Assembly (NCBI GenBank): GCA_031275515.1
Contig: JAISOQ010000286.1
Coordinates: forward strand, 1-7,510
Direction of reading: 5' to 3'
Source of the DNA: Treponema sp.
Lineage (GTDB): Bacteria > Spirochaetota > Spirochaetia > Treponematales > Breznakiellaceae
Length of the DNA: 7,510 bases
Under the pieces are notes generated by a model. The model did not search any database, was not told the DNA's origin, and saw nothing but the letters and a program-made list of their open reading frames with translations. The translations under genes were made by a program, and so were the position numbers. Positions 1-6,978 of the stretch are shown piece by piece. Positions within the stretch are counted from its first letter, which is position 1; each line of letters opens with the position of its first letter.

Positions 1-7
1 AAAGGGG

Positions 8-937
8 CTAGACGCCGGCTTTCTCCACGGGATACCAGGCCATAGCCGCATAGCCTACAAAGGATTCGGGAACATCGTCTTCGCCGGGGGAAACATCTTC
101 GCCGGAAGAACCGCCGCCCAGGGCAGCGCGGCTCTGAACAGCGCCTTCAAAGGGGATTTCCGCGGGATCGGCGCTGGTACCGTAGGAGAGGAGCGCCGCA
201 TCGGAAGCGCCCAGGGAATGAGCATAGCCCATACAGGCGAGAACCGCCCCGACGGAACAGGAGGATCGGTCCATCTCTGCCCGGCGGAAAGTTTCCCCAT
301 CATCGCCGGACATCACCGCCCGGATGAACGCGGCGTCGTTCACGGTTTTCATCCATTCCAGGGCTTTCCGCCCCGTACCCCGGGGGGCAAAATCATAGTT
401 GATCCCGTAATGGGTCAAATCGGTGGAACCTATGAGCAGGAACCGCCGTCCCAGGGAAGCGCCGGTTGCCGCGATAATCTTTCCTACAGTATAAGCATGA
501 ATTTCCGCTCCAAGACGCAGCCAGATCAAACGGGAGCGGGGAAAATAGAACTTTACCATAGGCAGCATGACTTCTACGGTATTGTCGTAATACCGATCCG
601 GTTTGCCGCCAAGTTCTTTCCAGAGCCTGTCTCTGAATTCCCGGTCTATTTCCAGGTTCCCCAGAGGGGTAGCGGCGCCGTCTTCTTCGGCAAAAAGAGG
701 CGGCGTCCCGGCGGGGAGATGTCCGCCTATGACGATTACCGTATCGGCATCGGTTTTCAGGGTTTTCAATGCCTGCGCCGCAATACGTCCTGAATAATAC
801 CAGCCCGCATGAGGAGCAATAACGGCGGCAGCGCCCAAGGAATTTTGCTCCCGGGGAATTTGTCCCAGAAACTGCCGTACTTTTTCAGCCGAATGGGGAT
901 ACCAGCCGGCAGGAAGAATCGGTTTTCTTAAATTCAT
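8..937 (-). CDS. amrB: AmmeMemoRadiSam system protein B (Memo-like family)
   Basis: Predicted cytosolic Memo-family protein of 309 residues, the usual length for the family. Visible family motifs are PHAGWYYSG (about residues 42-50), IGGH (about 70-73), STDLTHYG in the middle, and SSCSVGA (Cys about 227). His43, His73 and Cys227 match the three metal-ligand positions known in human Memo1, so a metal site is probably kept. The family belongs to the nonheme dioxygenase LigB-like fold and often sits beside AMMECR1 and a radical SAM gene; neither is visible here and they may lie beyond the left edge. The biochemical role is unsettled. I chose the ATG at 935-937 because AAAGGA lies about 7 nt upstream and the protein then begins MNLRKPILPAGWYP, as family members do. 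A longer frame to 1012 adds 25 residues unlike the family and would overlap the divergent gene. The C-terminal Gly/Ser/Asp/Glu stretch (about residues 269-290) looks like a lineage-specific loop before the final strand. Confidence 0.9.
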   Translation of the reverse strand: MNLRKPILPAGWYPHSAEKVRQFLGQIPREQNSLGAAAVIAPHAGWYYSGRIAAQALKTLKTDADTVIVIGGHLPAGTPPLFAEEDGAATPLGNLEIDREFRDRLWKELGGKPDRYYDNTVEVMLPMVKFYFPRSRLIWLRLGAEIHAYTVGKIIAATGASLGRRFLLIGSTDLTHYGINYDFAPRGTGRKALEWMKTVNDAAFIRAVMSGDDGETFRRAEMDRSSCSVGAVLACMGYAHSLGASDAALLSYGTSADPAEIPFEGAVQSRAALGGGSSGEDVSPGEDDVPESFVGYAAMAWYPVEKAGV

Positions 938-954
938 GATAATTCCTTTGTTCC

Positions 955-963
955 ATCCTAGCA
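955..963 (-). promoter_or_regulatory. Extended -10 promoter candidate for the Memo-like gene
   Basis: On the minus strand the sequence TGC-TAGGAT forms an extended -10 (TGn plus hexamer) ending 17 nt before the ATG at 937. A start of transcription near 948 would leave a short leader that still includes the AAAGGA ribosome site. No good -35 is visible. This is inference from motif and spacing only. Confidence 0.35.
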
Positions 964-981
964 CGATTTTTAAAAAAAGTA

Positions 982-987
982 TATAAT
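982..987 (+). promoter_or_regulatory. Consensus -10 (TATAAT) for the leaderless GGDEF-like gene
   Basis: A perfect TATAAT ends 6 nt before the ATG at 994, which puts the expected transcription start at or next to the A of the start codon. No Shine-Dalgarno sequence precedes that ATG (upstream is A/T rich, then TTCTTCC). The -35 region is weak. Together this suggests a leaderless mRNA. Confidence 0.4.
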
Positions 988-993
988 TCTTCC

Positions 994-2370
994 ATGAGGA
1001 ACACGAATTCATCCATTCCTGCCTTAATAATTGCTTTTCTCTGCATCGCTGTTTATGCTGCGGCCCTCATCATCGGAGCATACCGTTTCTATATTAATGT
1101 AACCAGCCGTCAGGCAATTGCGGAACGGGAATTCTACGATCTGACGGATATCGCCTCTGCCGCGGGCGTTCTGGGTTTTATGGACGTCCCGTTTCAGGAG
1201 GCGATTCAGGACGGCCTTGGGAGGTCTCAAACTCTTGAAGGGGCCATCATTTCCGGCCCTTCCGGGGAATACGCCTTTGAGCGCCAACGGGGTACGGTCA
1301 TACGCTGGGAAGGGAATTCTCCCCAGTTCGTAAAGCGTTTCGGCATCTCTGCCACGTCAGCCGTCCCCCTGCGTATCAACGAACTTAGGAACGTGACCAT
1401 CAGCGCCGTTTTTCGTTCCGTGGATTACGCTTACGGTGTCACCGTTCTGAAACACTCTCTTCTGGTGATTCTGATCTCTCTTACGGTAGCTTTCCTCACC
1501 TTTCTCGTGGAAGCTATTCTGGTAAGGGATCAGGTCCCGGAGGAAAGAACACGGGCCTGGCCTTCCGGGTATGATGACGAAGATGAAAATGAGGAATCAG
1601 AAGAGACCGAACCCTTTGAAGAACCGCCTGCCAGAGAGAGGGCAAAAAAATCAAAGCCCGAATCCCAGGCCGAGGAAGAGCTGATTCCGGAAACTTCAGA
1701 TGCCTGGACTGAGGAAAGCCTGAATTTCGCCGGCTTTGAAGCGGAAGCGGACTTTACCGGCGATTCGGAGGATAGTGCCGAGGACTTCAATATTCCAGAG
1801 GCGGATTATTCTCTCGAAGCCCCTGATGAACCTGAAACCCCGGATTCCGGGGACGGCGAGGCCAAAACTCCCCAGGGCCTTTACGTTCCGGGGAGCAATA
1901 TAGGCTGGGAGGCATACACGAAGGACCGGCTTGAGGCGGAACTGCACCGTTGCGCTTCTTTCGAGCAGGATCTAACCGTGTTGCTCCTGGATTTTTCCGG
2001 GACAACCGAATTAACAAGCCAGCAGTACAACGAGCTTGCCGGCATGGCGGTAAGTTTCTTCAACCTCCGGGACCTGATCTTTGAGAAGGGAAAGCGGGGT
2101 ATTACCGTCATCCTTCCCAATATGGATTTGGATCAGGGAGTTTCCCAGGCCGAGGATTTCATCAACTACCTTACGCCGGTCTTTACCGATATGCCGGCTT
2201 TCCGCATTGGGGTAAGCTCCCGGTCCGGCAGGCTGGTGGATGCCGACAGACTGTACTTTGAAGCCGCGGAAGCCCTGGGCAAAGCCCTTCACGACCCGGT
2301 ATCCCCCATCATCGCCTTTAAGAGCGATCCTGAGAAATACCGGGCTTTCCTCCGTTCCCGGAGCAAGTGA
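994..2370 (+). CDS. Two-TM membrane protein with acidic linker and degenerate GGDEF-like domain
   Basis: A 458-residue protein that I cannot assign to a named family as a whole. Order of parts: TM helix about 8-31, extracytoplasmic domain about 32-152, TM helix about 154-177, a strongly acidic low-complexity linker about 178-295 (38 Asp/Glu in residues 191-290), then a globular C-terminus about 301-447. That C-terminus follows the GGDEF pattern: an opening GW..Y...RLE.EL, a VLLLDFS strand, ITVILPN, an AEDFINYL helix, the RIGVSSRSG strand, and A.ALGKAL with PEKYR near the end. Where an active cyclase has GG(D/E)EF it has FEKGKRGI (about 363-370), so diguanylate cyclase activity is unlikely; a nucleotide-sensing, scaffolding or purely structural role is possible. 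The topology resembles a transmembrane sensor. The ATG at 994 is used because the TM segment follows at once and the next Met is at residue 63. It is transcribed away from the Memo-like gene, and its TGA touches the stop codon of the convergent DUF4340 gene. Confidence 0.75.
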   Translation: MRNTNSSIPALIIAFLCIAVYAAALIIGAYRFYINVTSRQAIAEREFYDLTDIASAAGVLGFMDVPFQEAIQDGLGRSQTLEGAIISGPSGEYAFERQRGTVIRWEGNSPQFVKRFGISATSAVPLRINELRNVTISAVFRSVDYAYGVTVLKHSLLVILISLTVAFLTFLVEAILVRDQVPEERTRAWPSGYDDEDENEESEETEPFEEPPARERAKKSKPESQAEEELIPETSDAWTEESLNFAGFEAEADFTGDSEDSAEDFNIPEADYSLEAPDEPETPDSGDGEAKTPQGLYVPGSNIGWEAYTKDRLEAELHRCASFEQDLTVLLLDFSGTTELTSQQYNELAGMAVSFFNLRDLIFEKGKRGITVILPNMDLDQGVSQAEDFINYLTPVFTDMPAFRIGVSSRSGRLVDADRLYFEAAEALGKALHDPVSPIIAFKSDPEKYRAFLRSRSK

Positions 2371-3375
2371 TTAGGGTTCCTCCGGCGGCTTCTTAAAGTA
2401 CGCGGCGTCCCGAAACAGGCGGGTTACCGTCCATTCGGCAAGGGTGTACACGTATTGGGAGCCCGATACCGCAGCGGTACGCTTTCCGGCCCCTTCTTCC
2501 CCATCGGTAAGGGGGGGCCCCAGCCTGATGGTACGGCTGCCGCCGTCTCCCAGTTCAAGGTGTATTCTCCCTTCATTGAATACCGGATCGTCAGACGTGA
2601 CGGAAGTAACAAAGCCGTCTCCCTCGGCGTCGAGGATGGCCCTGATATAGGGGTCTATCCGGGAACTGTCAAGGGCGTCCGGATCTACCCCTTCCACAGT
2701 CCACCCTGAACCGCTCCTGGCAATGACCAGAGGCGCAGGGGACGGTTCTTCATCCGACGGCGGAGATACCGCGGTAACCCGCTGCACCATATCCAAAGAC
2801 AGAGCGCCGCCGGCCCCTTCCTGGGGGAAAAGCCTGAGATTGTACCAGCCGGAAGGGGAAGGCGAAAGGTAGAGGGTGAATTTGTCTTCCCCGGAGCGGA
2901 CTTCGTTTTGGCCGCTTTTCCGCAGGTATACTTCCCTTCCCGTGGCGTCGGCGGCGCCCACCAGGAGATCGAGCAGGGGGGCCGCCCCCGCCCCGCCCCG
3001 GACCACGATGCGGGAGGCGGTTTCACCGACCCCCAGACGTTCATGAGAGGAAACGGCGCTGCCCCGCAGGGGATATGCGCCGCGGCTGGTAAGAAGGCGC
3101 AGCAGGTCCGCGATCCGCCCCTGTTTGGCGGGGTATTCCACGCCTTCGGTTTCCACATACCAGAGGGCGTTCCGCCTGACCAGCCCAAGGGTTTCGCCTC
3201 CCCCGGAAATTTCAATCCTGTCCGCCTGATCCGCCCATTTCGGCTCCAGCCAGGTATACGCGGCGTTCCGGGAATTCAGCCGTTCCGGAGTCAATATCAG
3301 GGTCCCGGCATAGATCAAAGCCAGGGCCGCCACTACTATTGATAAAACCAAAACTTTCTTGTTATACGTCATCAT
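2371..3375 (-). CDS. DUF4340 domain protein, periplasmic partner of the Gld-type ABC transporter
   Basis: A 334-residue protein with one N-terminal TM helix (about 8-28) followed by a long, mostly beta-rich extracytoplasmic region; there is no signal peptidase cleavage motif I can point to, so it is probably membrane anchored. Visible family-like elements include WADQADRIEI, LWYVETEGVEYPAKQGRIADLL near the front, and later repeats of the same substrate-like layout (WTVEGVDPDALDSSRIDPYI, then RTIRLGPP). DUF4340 proteins are regularly encoded right after GldG in GldA/F/G clusters, so I infer it is a subunit of that complex; no enzymatic role is known. The ATG at 3375 overlaps the gldG stop as ATGA, implying translational coupling. 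GGAGG (3380-3384) is 4 nt from this ATG but 7 nt from the next one at 3372, so the second Met may be the true start. The gene contains a run of seven C on the coding strand (2511-2517). Confidence 0.82.
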   Translation of the reverse strand: MMTYNKKVLVLSIVVAALALIYAGTLILTPERLNSRNAAYTWLEPKWADQADRIEISGGGETLGLVRRNALWYVETEGVEYPAKQGRIADLLRLLTSRGAYPLRGSAVSSHERLGVGETASRIVVRGGAGAAPLLDLLVGAADATGREVYLRKSGQNEVRSGEDKFTLYLSPSPSGWYNLRLFPQEGAGGALSLDMVQRVTAVSPPSDEEPSPAPLVIARSGSGWTVEGVDPDALDSSRIDPYIRAILDAEGDGFVTSVTSDDPVFNEGRIHLELGDGGSRTIRLGPPLTDGEEGAGKRTAAVSGSQYVYTLAEWTVTRLFRDAAYFKKPPEEP

Positions 3376-4988
3376 TTGCCCTCCCCGTTATTTGCCGCCA
3401 GGTTTTCCTTAATAGTCCGGCGCCGCCTGAGGGCAATCAGAAGCCCTGCAACAATCACCGCCAGGGGGATGACGATTACATTAAGAGCCCTGGCAAAAGA
3501 CATGGCGACGATACGCTTTTCAATATCGACTATCTTTTCAAGCCGGCCAGCCAGAATGCTGCGGTTCCTGATGCCGATGATGTCGTCATCGTTACAAAGC
3601 CAGTCCGCCGCCTTAATGAGGAAATTCAGGTTAGGCTGGCGGTTCCTGATGAACATAAGGGAAGCCATATCCGTATCTCCTATGACCACAATGCGGGCGT
3701 CCCCGGACGTCCCCGGGGGATCCGGCAGTTCTTCGCTGCTCCCTTCCCGAACCGGTTTGTCTTTACCCGCGAACCAGGAGGGGAATTTTCCCGCAAGGGC
3801 CGCAGCCAGAACCTTCGTTCCTTTGGTTTCTTCCATTTCCTGGGTAAAGGCAAAATCCATGTCCGGGTTGACCTGGAAGTCTTTGGTTTGAAGCCAGGCT
3901 TCGGGAGTGCTGGTAAAGAGGATGGTTCCCTCAATACCCGCCGGAGGGTTGAGTTCCACCGGGCTGGACCAGAACATATCCGCTCCGGCAAAGGAGGCGC
4001 TTATGGGATGTCCTCCGTTGCCGTTTTGTCCCGTAACCCCTATCCAGTGGGGATACCGGACCATACGGTATTCCAAAAAACCGCCCCGGCCTCCGGTCTG
4101 ATAGGACAAGGTTTGGGCCGTGCGATCCAGGACCAGAGCCGGTTTAACCTGAGCGCCGTAAGAAGCGATCATGGCCAGAAGCCCCTGATCGTTCAATTCC
4201 CTGGCGGTGATGCCGGTCTGGGTTTCCACCGCTACCCCTTCCAGGGCGAAAAGCGCCTTTCCGCCTCCCTGAATGTACCGGTCTATGCGGTACAAGGCCC
4301 AATCATCCAGGTCCTCCATGCCGCCCAGGACGAACAAAGCCGGCAGGGTATCGGCGATTTCTTCCCCCGCGCCTATGGTCCGCACCTGGAACCCCGCCTG
4401 GGTAAGGGCCTGATCGAGATACCCGTAATTGGTTGACCATTGTTTTCCCGCATCTCCCACGATGACCCCTATTTCCCGGTCCGCGCCCCGCACCAGGGAA
4501 CGGATACGGCTGGTCAAATCGTATTCCAGGGTTTCCAGGGAAAATACCACGGGAAGCACCTCGGTCCTGTCCAGGTACTCGATGAGAATGCCCGTGTAAA
4601 CCGTAGCGAACCCGGCTTCGTCCCGCTCGACGATCTCGATCTGCTGGCCCTGTATGCCTAAGCGTTCCACTTCTTCCACCAGATTGGCCTTGACCGGGTC
4701 CTTCACGGTAAGGAGTATACGCCCCCGGGAATAGGCGGCGTATTCCCTGAGCAGGTCGGTAATCTCTCCGGGAATGGGGACCACCGAAGCCAGCCGGTCC
4801 GACACGTAGTAGGTTATCCGCACCTGGTCGGGAATCTCGTTGTAAAGGTTCCGGGAGACCCGGGAAATGGTATAGGCTTTGTTTTTCGTCAGGTCCAGTC
4901 GGACCCAGAGCCGCTGGCTGATGAGAAGGGCCAGGGCCAGCGCCGCAATGGACAGGATGGTTAAAACGCTCGTTTGCTTTTTCGTCAT
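3372..4988 (-). CDS. gldG: GldG-like periplasmic auxiliary subunit of ABC transporter
   Basis: A 538-residue protein with a TM helix at each end (about 8-27 and 500-520, the latter followed by RRRR) and a large extracytoplasmic domain between. The start RLWVRLDLTKNKAYTISRVSRNL is the classic GldG/ABC-auxiliary entry, and LFVLGGMEDLDDWALYRIDRYIQGGGKALFALEG matches the family's central 'open file/ThuA-like' core; ARIVVIGDTDMASL...N.NFLIKAADWL near residue 440-470 is also typical. In Bacteroidetes GldG works with GldA and GldF in gliding; in spirochaetes the role is unproven. The ATG at 4988 is supported by GGAGG (4995-4999) 6 nt upstream, a site that overlaps the gldF stop region; the intergenic gap is 3 bp. 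It lies between gldF and the DUF4340 gene in one operon. Confidence is high for the family and low for the biological substrate. Confidence 0.88.
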   Translation of the reverse strand: MTKKQTSVLTILSIAALALALLISQRLWVRLDLTKNKAYTISRVSRNLYNEIPDQVRITYYVSDRLASVVPIPGEITDLLREYAAYSRGRILLTVKDPVKANLVEEVERLGIQGQQIEIVERDEAGFATVYTGILIEYLDRTEVLPVVFSLETLEYDLTSRIRSLVRGADREIGVIVGDAGKQWSTNYGYLDQALTQAGFQVRTIGAGEEIADTLPALFVLGGMEDLDDWALYRIDRYIQGGGKALFALEGVAVETQTGITARELNDQGLLAMIASYGAQVKPALVLDRTAQTLSYQTGGRGGFLEYRMVRYPHWIGVTGQNGNGGHPISASFAGADMFWSSPVELNPPAGIEGTILFTSTPEAWLQTKDFQVNPDMDFAFTQEMEETKGTKVLAAALAGKFPSWFAGKDKPVREGSSEELPDPPGTSGDARIVVIGDTDMASLMFIRNRQPNLNFLIKAADWLCNDDDIIGIRNRSILAGRLEKIVDIEKRIVAMSFARALNVIVIPLAVIVAGLLIALRRRRTIKENLAANNGEGK

Positions 4989-4991
4989 CTC

Positions 4992-5726
4992 CTACCTCCA
5001 TTTCCTGAACAGGAGAACCCTGGTGTTGAGGTACAAAAACAACGCCGTAGTCAGGAGGAAGTACGCCAAATCCCGGGTGTCTATGAGGCCCTTGGAAAAA
5101 CTTTCAAAGTGAAAGGCCAGGGAAACCGCGTTGATGGCTTCCGCCAAAAGGGGCGGCAGGTTCAGCCCCAGGGTAAACTGATTCATCAGCATCACCAGGA
5201 GCAGCGCCACCACGCTTCCCAGGAAGGCGCCGGCCTGGTTTTTGGACAGCGCCGAAAGAAGGTGGCCCAGGGCAGCCGCCGAAGCCCCCAGGAGGAAGGC
5301 CCCCAGGTATTCGGAGGCAATGACCCCGCCGTCAAAATCCCCCAGGGGAAGGAGGCTCAACGGAACCGGAAGGGTCAGGACAAGGAGGACGGCGATCATG
5401 GCCAGGGAAGAAAGGAATTTCCCCAGCGTCAGGTCCCATTCGGAAAAAGGCATGGTAAGAAGCAGCTCCGCGCTGCCCATTTTCCGTTCCTCGGCCCAGC
5501 TCTTCATGGTGATCACCGGAATGACCAGGACGAAGGCCAGGGGAAAGGCCGCAAAAAAGGGCCGCAGGGTCGCCGTATTCCGGAGGAAAAACTGCTGAAA
5601 GTAAAAGAGCCAGATTGAAGTAAACAGAAGGAAAAAAACCGCTATCCCGTAGAACACCGGGGAATTTACCTGGGAGTAAAGTTCTTTCCTGGTCAGAGCC
5701 AGGGCTCTTTGCGGTACAACGATCAT
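4992..5726 (-). CDS. gldF: GldF-like ABC transporter permease (ABC-2 type)
   Basis: A 244-residue integral membrane protein, normal length for a GldF/ABC-2 permease. Six hydrophobic helices are visible at about residues 23-45, 56-74, 101-125, 138-160, 165-188 and 217-240. Between helices 2 and 3 lies SWAEERKMGSAELLLTMPFSEWDLTLGKFL, matching the conserved ABC-2 pattern 'EEr..GT.E.Llt.P.s...ivlGKfl' that forms the coupling region facing the ATPase. HFESFSKGLIDTRDL before the last helix is also characteristic. It should dimerise in the inner membrane and pair with the upstream ATPase. The ATG at 5726 overlaps the ATPase stop as ATGA, and GGAGG (5733-5737) is 6 nt upstream, so translation is probably coupled. 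What the complex moves or does is not shown by the sequence. Note: the motif quoted is given for orientation at residues 77-105. Confidence 0.9.
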   Translation of the reverse strand: MIVVPQRALALTRKELYSQVNSPVFYGIAVFFLLFTSIWLFYFQQFFLRNTATLRPFFAAFPLAFVLVIPVITMKSWAEERKMGSAELLLTMPFSEWDLTLGKFLSSLAMIAVLLVLTLPVPLSLLPLGDFDGGVIASEYLGAFLLGASAAALGHLLSALSKNQAGAFLGSVVALLLVMLMNQFTLGLNLPPLLAEAINAVSLAFHFESFSKGLIDTRDLAYFLLTTALFLYLNTRVLLFRKWR

Positions 5727-6727
5727 GACTGCCCTCCCGTTTCATTTCCAGTCAATTGCCTGCCGGTTCGTTCCTCACCGGTTAGTTTCACAAAAATATC
5801 TTCCAGGCTGAATTTTTTGCGGTTCATCATGAGGATCTTGAGGCCCTCGGAAACCGCCCAGTCGAAGATCCCTTCGCCCGGATTCCCACTGTCGGTGCCA
5901 GGGTTCCCCAGGAAGAAGCCGGCCTGCACGGTCCCGTCTTCCCGTTCCTGGATTTCAAGGCCGGATAATTCCCGCCCCGGAAGATTGAGCCGGGCAAGGC
6001 GTTCCTCCACGCCGGCTTTGCCGCTTCCCTTGAGAAGCAGCTCCCAGGTGTCCCCGCCTTTGAGGGTCCCGGCTATTTCCTCGGGTTTTCCCTGGGCGGC
6101 GATACGGCCTTCGTTGATGATGAGCACCTGGGAACAGACCGCTTCGACCTCCTGGAGGATGTGAGTGGAGAGGATCACCGTCTTCCGTTCACCCAAACTC
6201 TTGATGAGGAAGCGGATTTCGATGATCTGGTTGGGGTCAAGCCCGGTAGTAGGTTCATCAAGGATGAGGATGGGCGGATCGTGGATGATGGCCTGGGCAA
6301 GCCCCACCCGCTGTTTGTAGCCTTTGGACAGGTTTTCGATCCGCTTGGCCCGCACCTGCTCAAGGCCGCAAGCCGATACCGCAGCGTCTATGGCCCGCTT
6401 CCGCTCATTAACGGGGATGAGCCGCCCTTCGGCGATAAAGCCGAGGTATTCCCGCACCGTGAGGTCCCCGTAAAGGGGTACGCTTTCCGGGAGATACCCG
6501 ATCCGCTTCTTCACCTCCACCGGCTCATCCTGAACCGAAACGCCGTCTATCAGCGCCGTCCCCGAGGAAGGAAAATGATAGCCGGTCAGTATCTTCATGA
6601 TGGTGGTTTTGCCGGCGCCGTTAGGCCCCAGGAAGCCCAGGACCTGGTCTTTCCCGACGGAGAATGAGATGTCTTTTACCGCCTCAACCGGCCCGTAACG
6701 TTTGGTAAGATCATGTACTTCTATCAT
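5723..6727 (-). CDS. gldA: GldA-like ABC transporter ATP-binding protein
   Basis: ABC ATPase, 334 residues from the ATG at 6727. Walker A GPNGAGKTT is at about 34-42, the Q-loop region is replaced by YLPES (about 78-82) as in the drug/ABC-2 export ATPases, the signature LSKGYKQR starts near 133, Walker B ILILDE with the D-loop LDP is at about 153-165, and the switch His of STHILQE is near 189. All catalytic elements look intact. The C-terminal ~110 residues form an extra domain ending FSLEDIFVKLTG, a typical close for this class, plus a Gly/Thr-rich tail. It powers the GldF permease encoded immediately downstream with an ATGA overlap. Start choice: MIEVHDLTKRYG is the family-like beginning, but a TTG at 6733 lies 4 nt after AGGGAG (6738-6743), while the ATG lies 10 nt after it, so the protein could be two residues longer. 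It is the first gene of the operon. Confidence 0.92.
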   Translation of the reverse strand: MIEVHDLTKRYGPVEAVKDISFSVGKDQVLGFLGPNGAGKTTIMKILTGYHFPSSGTALIDGVSVQDEPVEVKKRIGYLPESVPLYGDLTVREYLGFIAEGRLIPVNERKRAIDAAVSACGLEQVRAKRIENLSKGYKQRVGLAQAIIHDPPILILDEPTTGLDPNQIIEIRFLIKSLGERKTVILSTHILQEVEAVCSQVLIINEGRIAAQGKPEEIAGTLKGGDTWELLLKGSGKAGVEERLARLNLPGRELSGLEIQEREDGTVQAGFFLGNPGTDSGNPGEGIFDWAVSEGLKILMMNRKKFSLEDIFVKLTGEERTGRQLTGNETGGQS

Positions 6728-6737
6728 TAGCAATAAA

Positions 6738-6743
6738 CTCCCT
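6738..6743 (-). promoter_or_regulatory. Ribosome binding site of the ATPase gene
   Basis: AGGGAG on the minus strand. It lies 4 nt from a TTG (6733) and 10 nt from the in-frame ATG (6727), so it does not decide clearly between these two starts, two codons apart. Confidence 0.55.
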
Positions 6744-6754
6744 GAATTTTATAT

Positions 6755-6763
6755 ATTATAACA
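6755..6763 (-). promoter_or_regulatory. Extended -10 promoter of the gld-like operon
   Basis: On the minus strand TGT-TATAAT is a perfect extended -10, with the hexamer at 6755-6760. The -35 is weak (TTTCCT at 6779-6784 with an 18-nt spacer). Transcription from near 6748 would give a leader of about 20 nt carrying AGGGAG at 6738-6743. The surrounding 50 bp are clearly more A/T rich than the genes, as expected of a promoter. Confidence 0.6.
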
Positions 6764-6903
6764 AATACTATTTTGAAAAGGAAACATTAATCAACCGCCC
6801 CTGCCTGCCCCGGCGCTTTTATGTTGAAAGGCGTATTTCTATTGAATTCGTTAAGAATTTGGGCGCATCCGGCCTTGCGGACGGACCGGGCTATCCGCTT
6901 AAA

Positions 6904-6938
6904 TAAATTTTTGGCAGACAGAGTCTGCCAAAAATTTA
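6904..6938. repeat. Perfect 16-bp inverted repeat with 3-nt loop
   Basis: Arms 6904-6919 and 6923-6938 are exact reverse complements around AGA. The core GGCAGAC/GTCTGCC is flanked by TTTTT on its left and AAAAA on its right, the reverse of a normal intrinsic terminator, whose U-run follows the stem. Transcribed leftward it would follow the end of the surface-gene remnant by about 40 bp and is trailed by only UUU, so it might act as a poor terminator or stabilise a 3' end. It could equally be a dispersed palindromic repeat or the remnant of a mobile element. The rest of 6787-6903 shows no gene I can support. Confidence 0.7.
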
Positions 6939-6978
6939 TACCGCTTCTATCCCTTACGCGGAAGATTGGCAAGGCGCT

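Noticed and set aside
218..793. Plus-strand ORF of 191 codons opposite the Memo-like gene
   Set aside because: It is antisense to a clear protein family match and its translation is low in hydrophobic order and unlike any domain; a GC-rich shadow frame.
938..1012. N-terminal extension of the Memo-like ORF to an ATG at 1012
   Set aside because: It adds 25 residues with no family resemblance, lacks a ribosome site, overlaps the divergent gene, and the ATG at 937 has a good AAAGGA and the standard family beginning.
3339..4436. Plus-strand ORF of 365 codons opposite the gldG-like gene
   Set aside because: Long, but it lies antisense to a gene with clear family motifs, ribosome site and operon context, and its translation shows no domain or membrane pattern.
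6787..6972. 61-codon minus-strand ORF covering the inverted repeat
   Set aside because: It translates through both arms of the palindrome, has no ribosome site or recognisable domain, and overlaps the tail of the surface-gene remnant in another frame.
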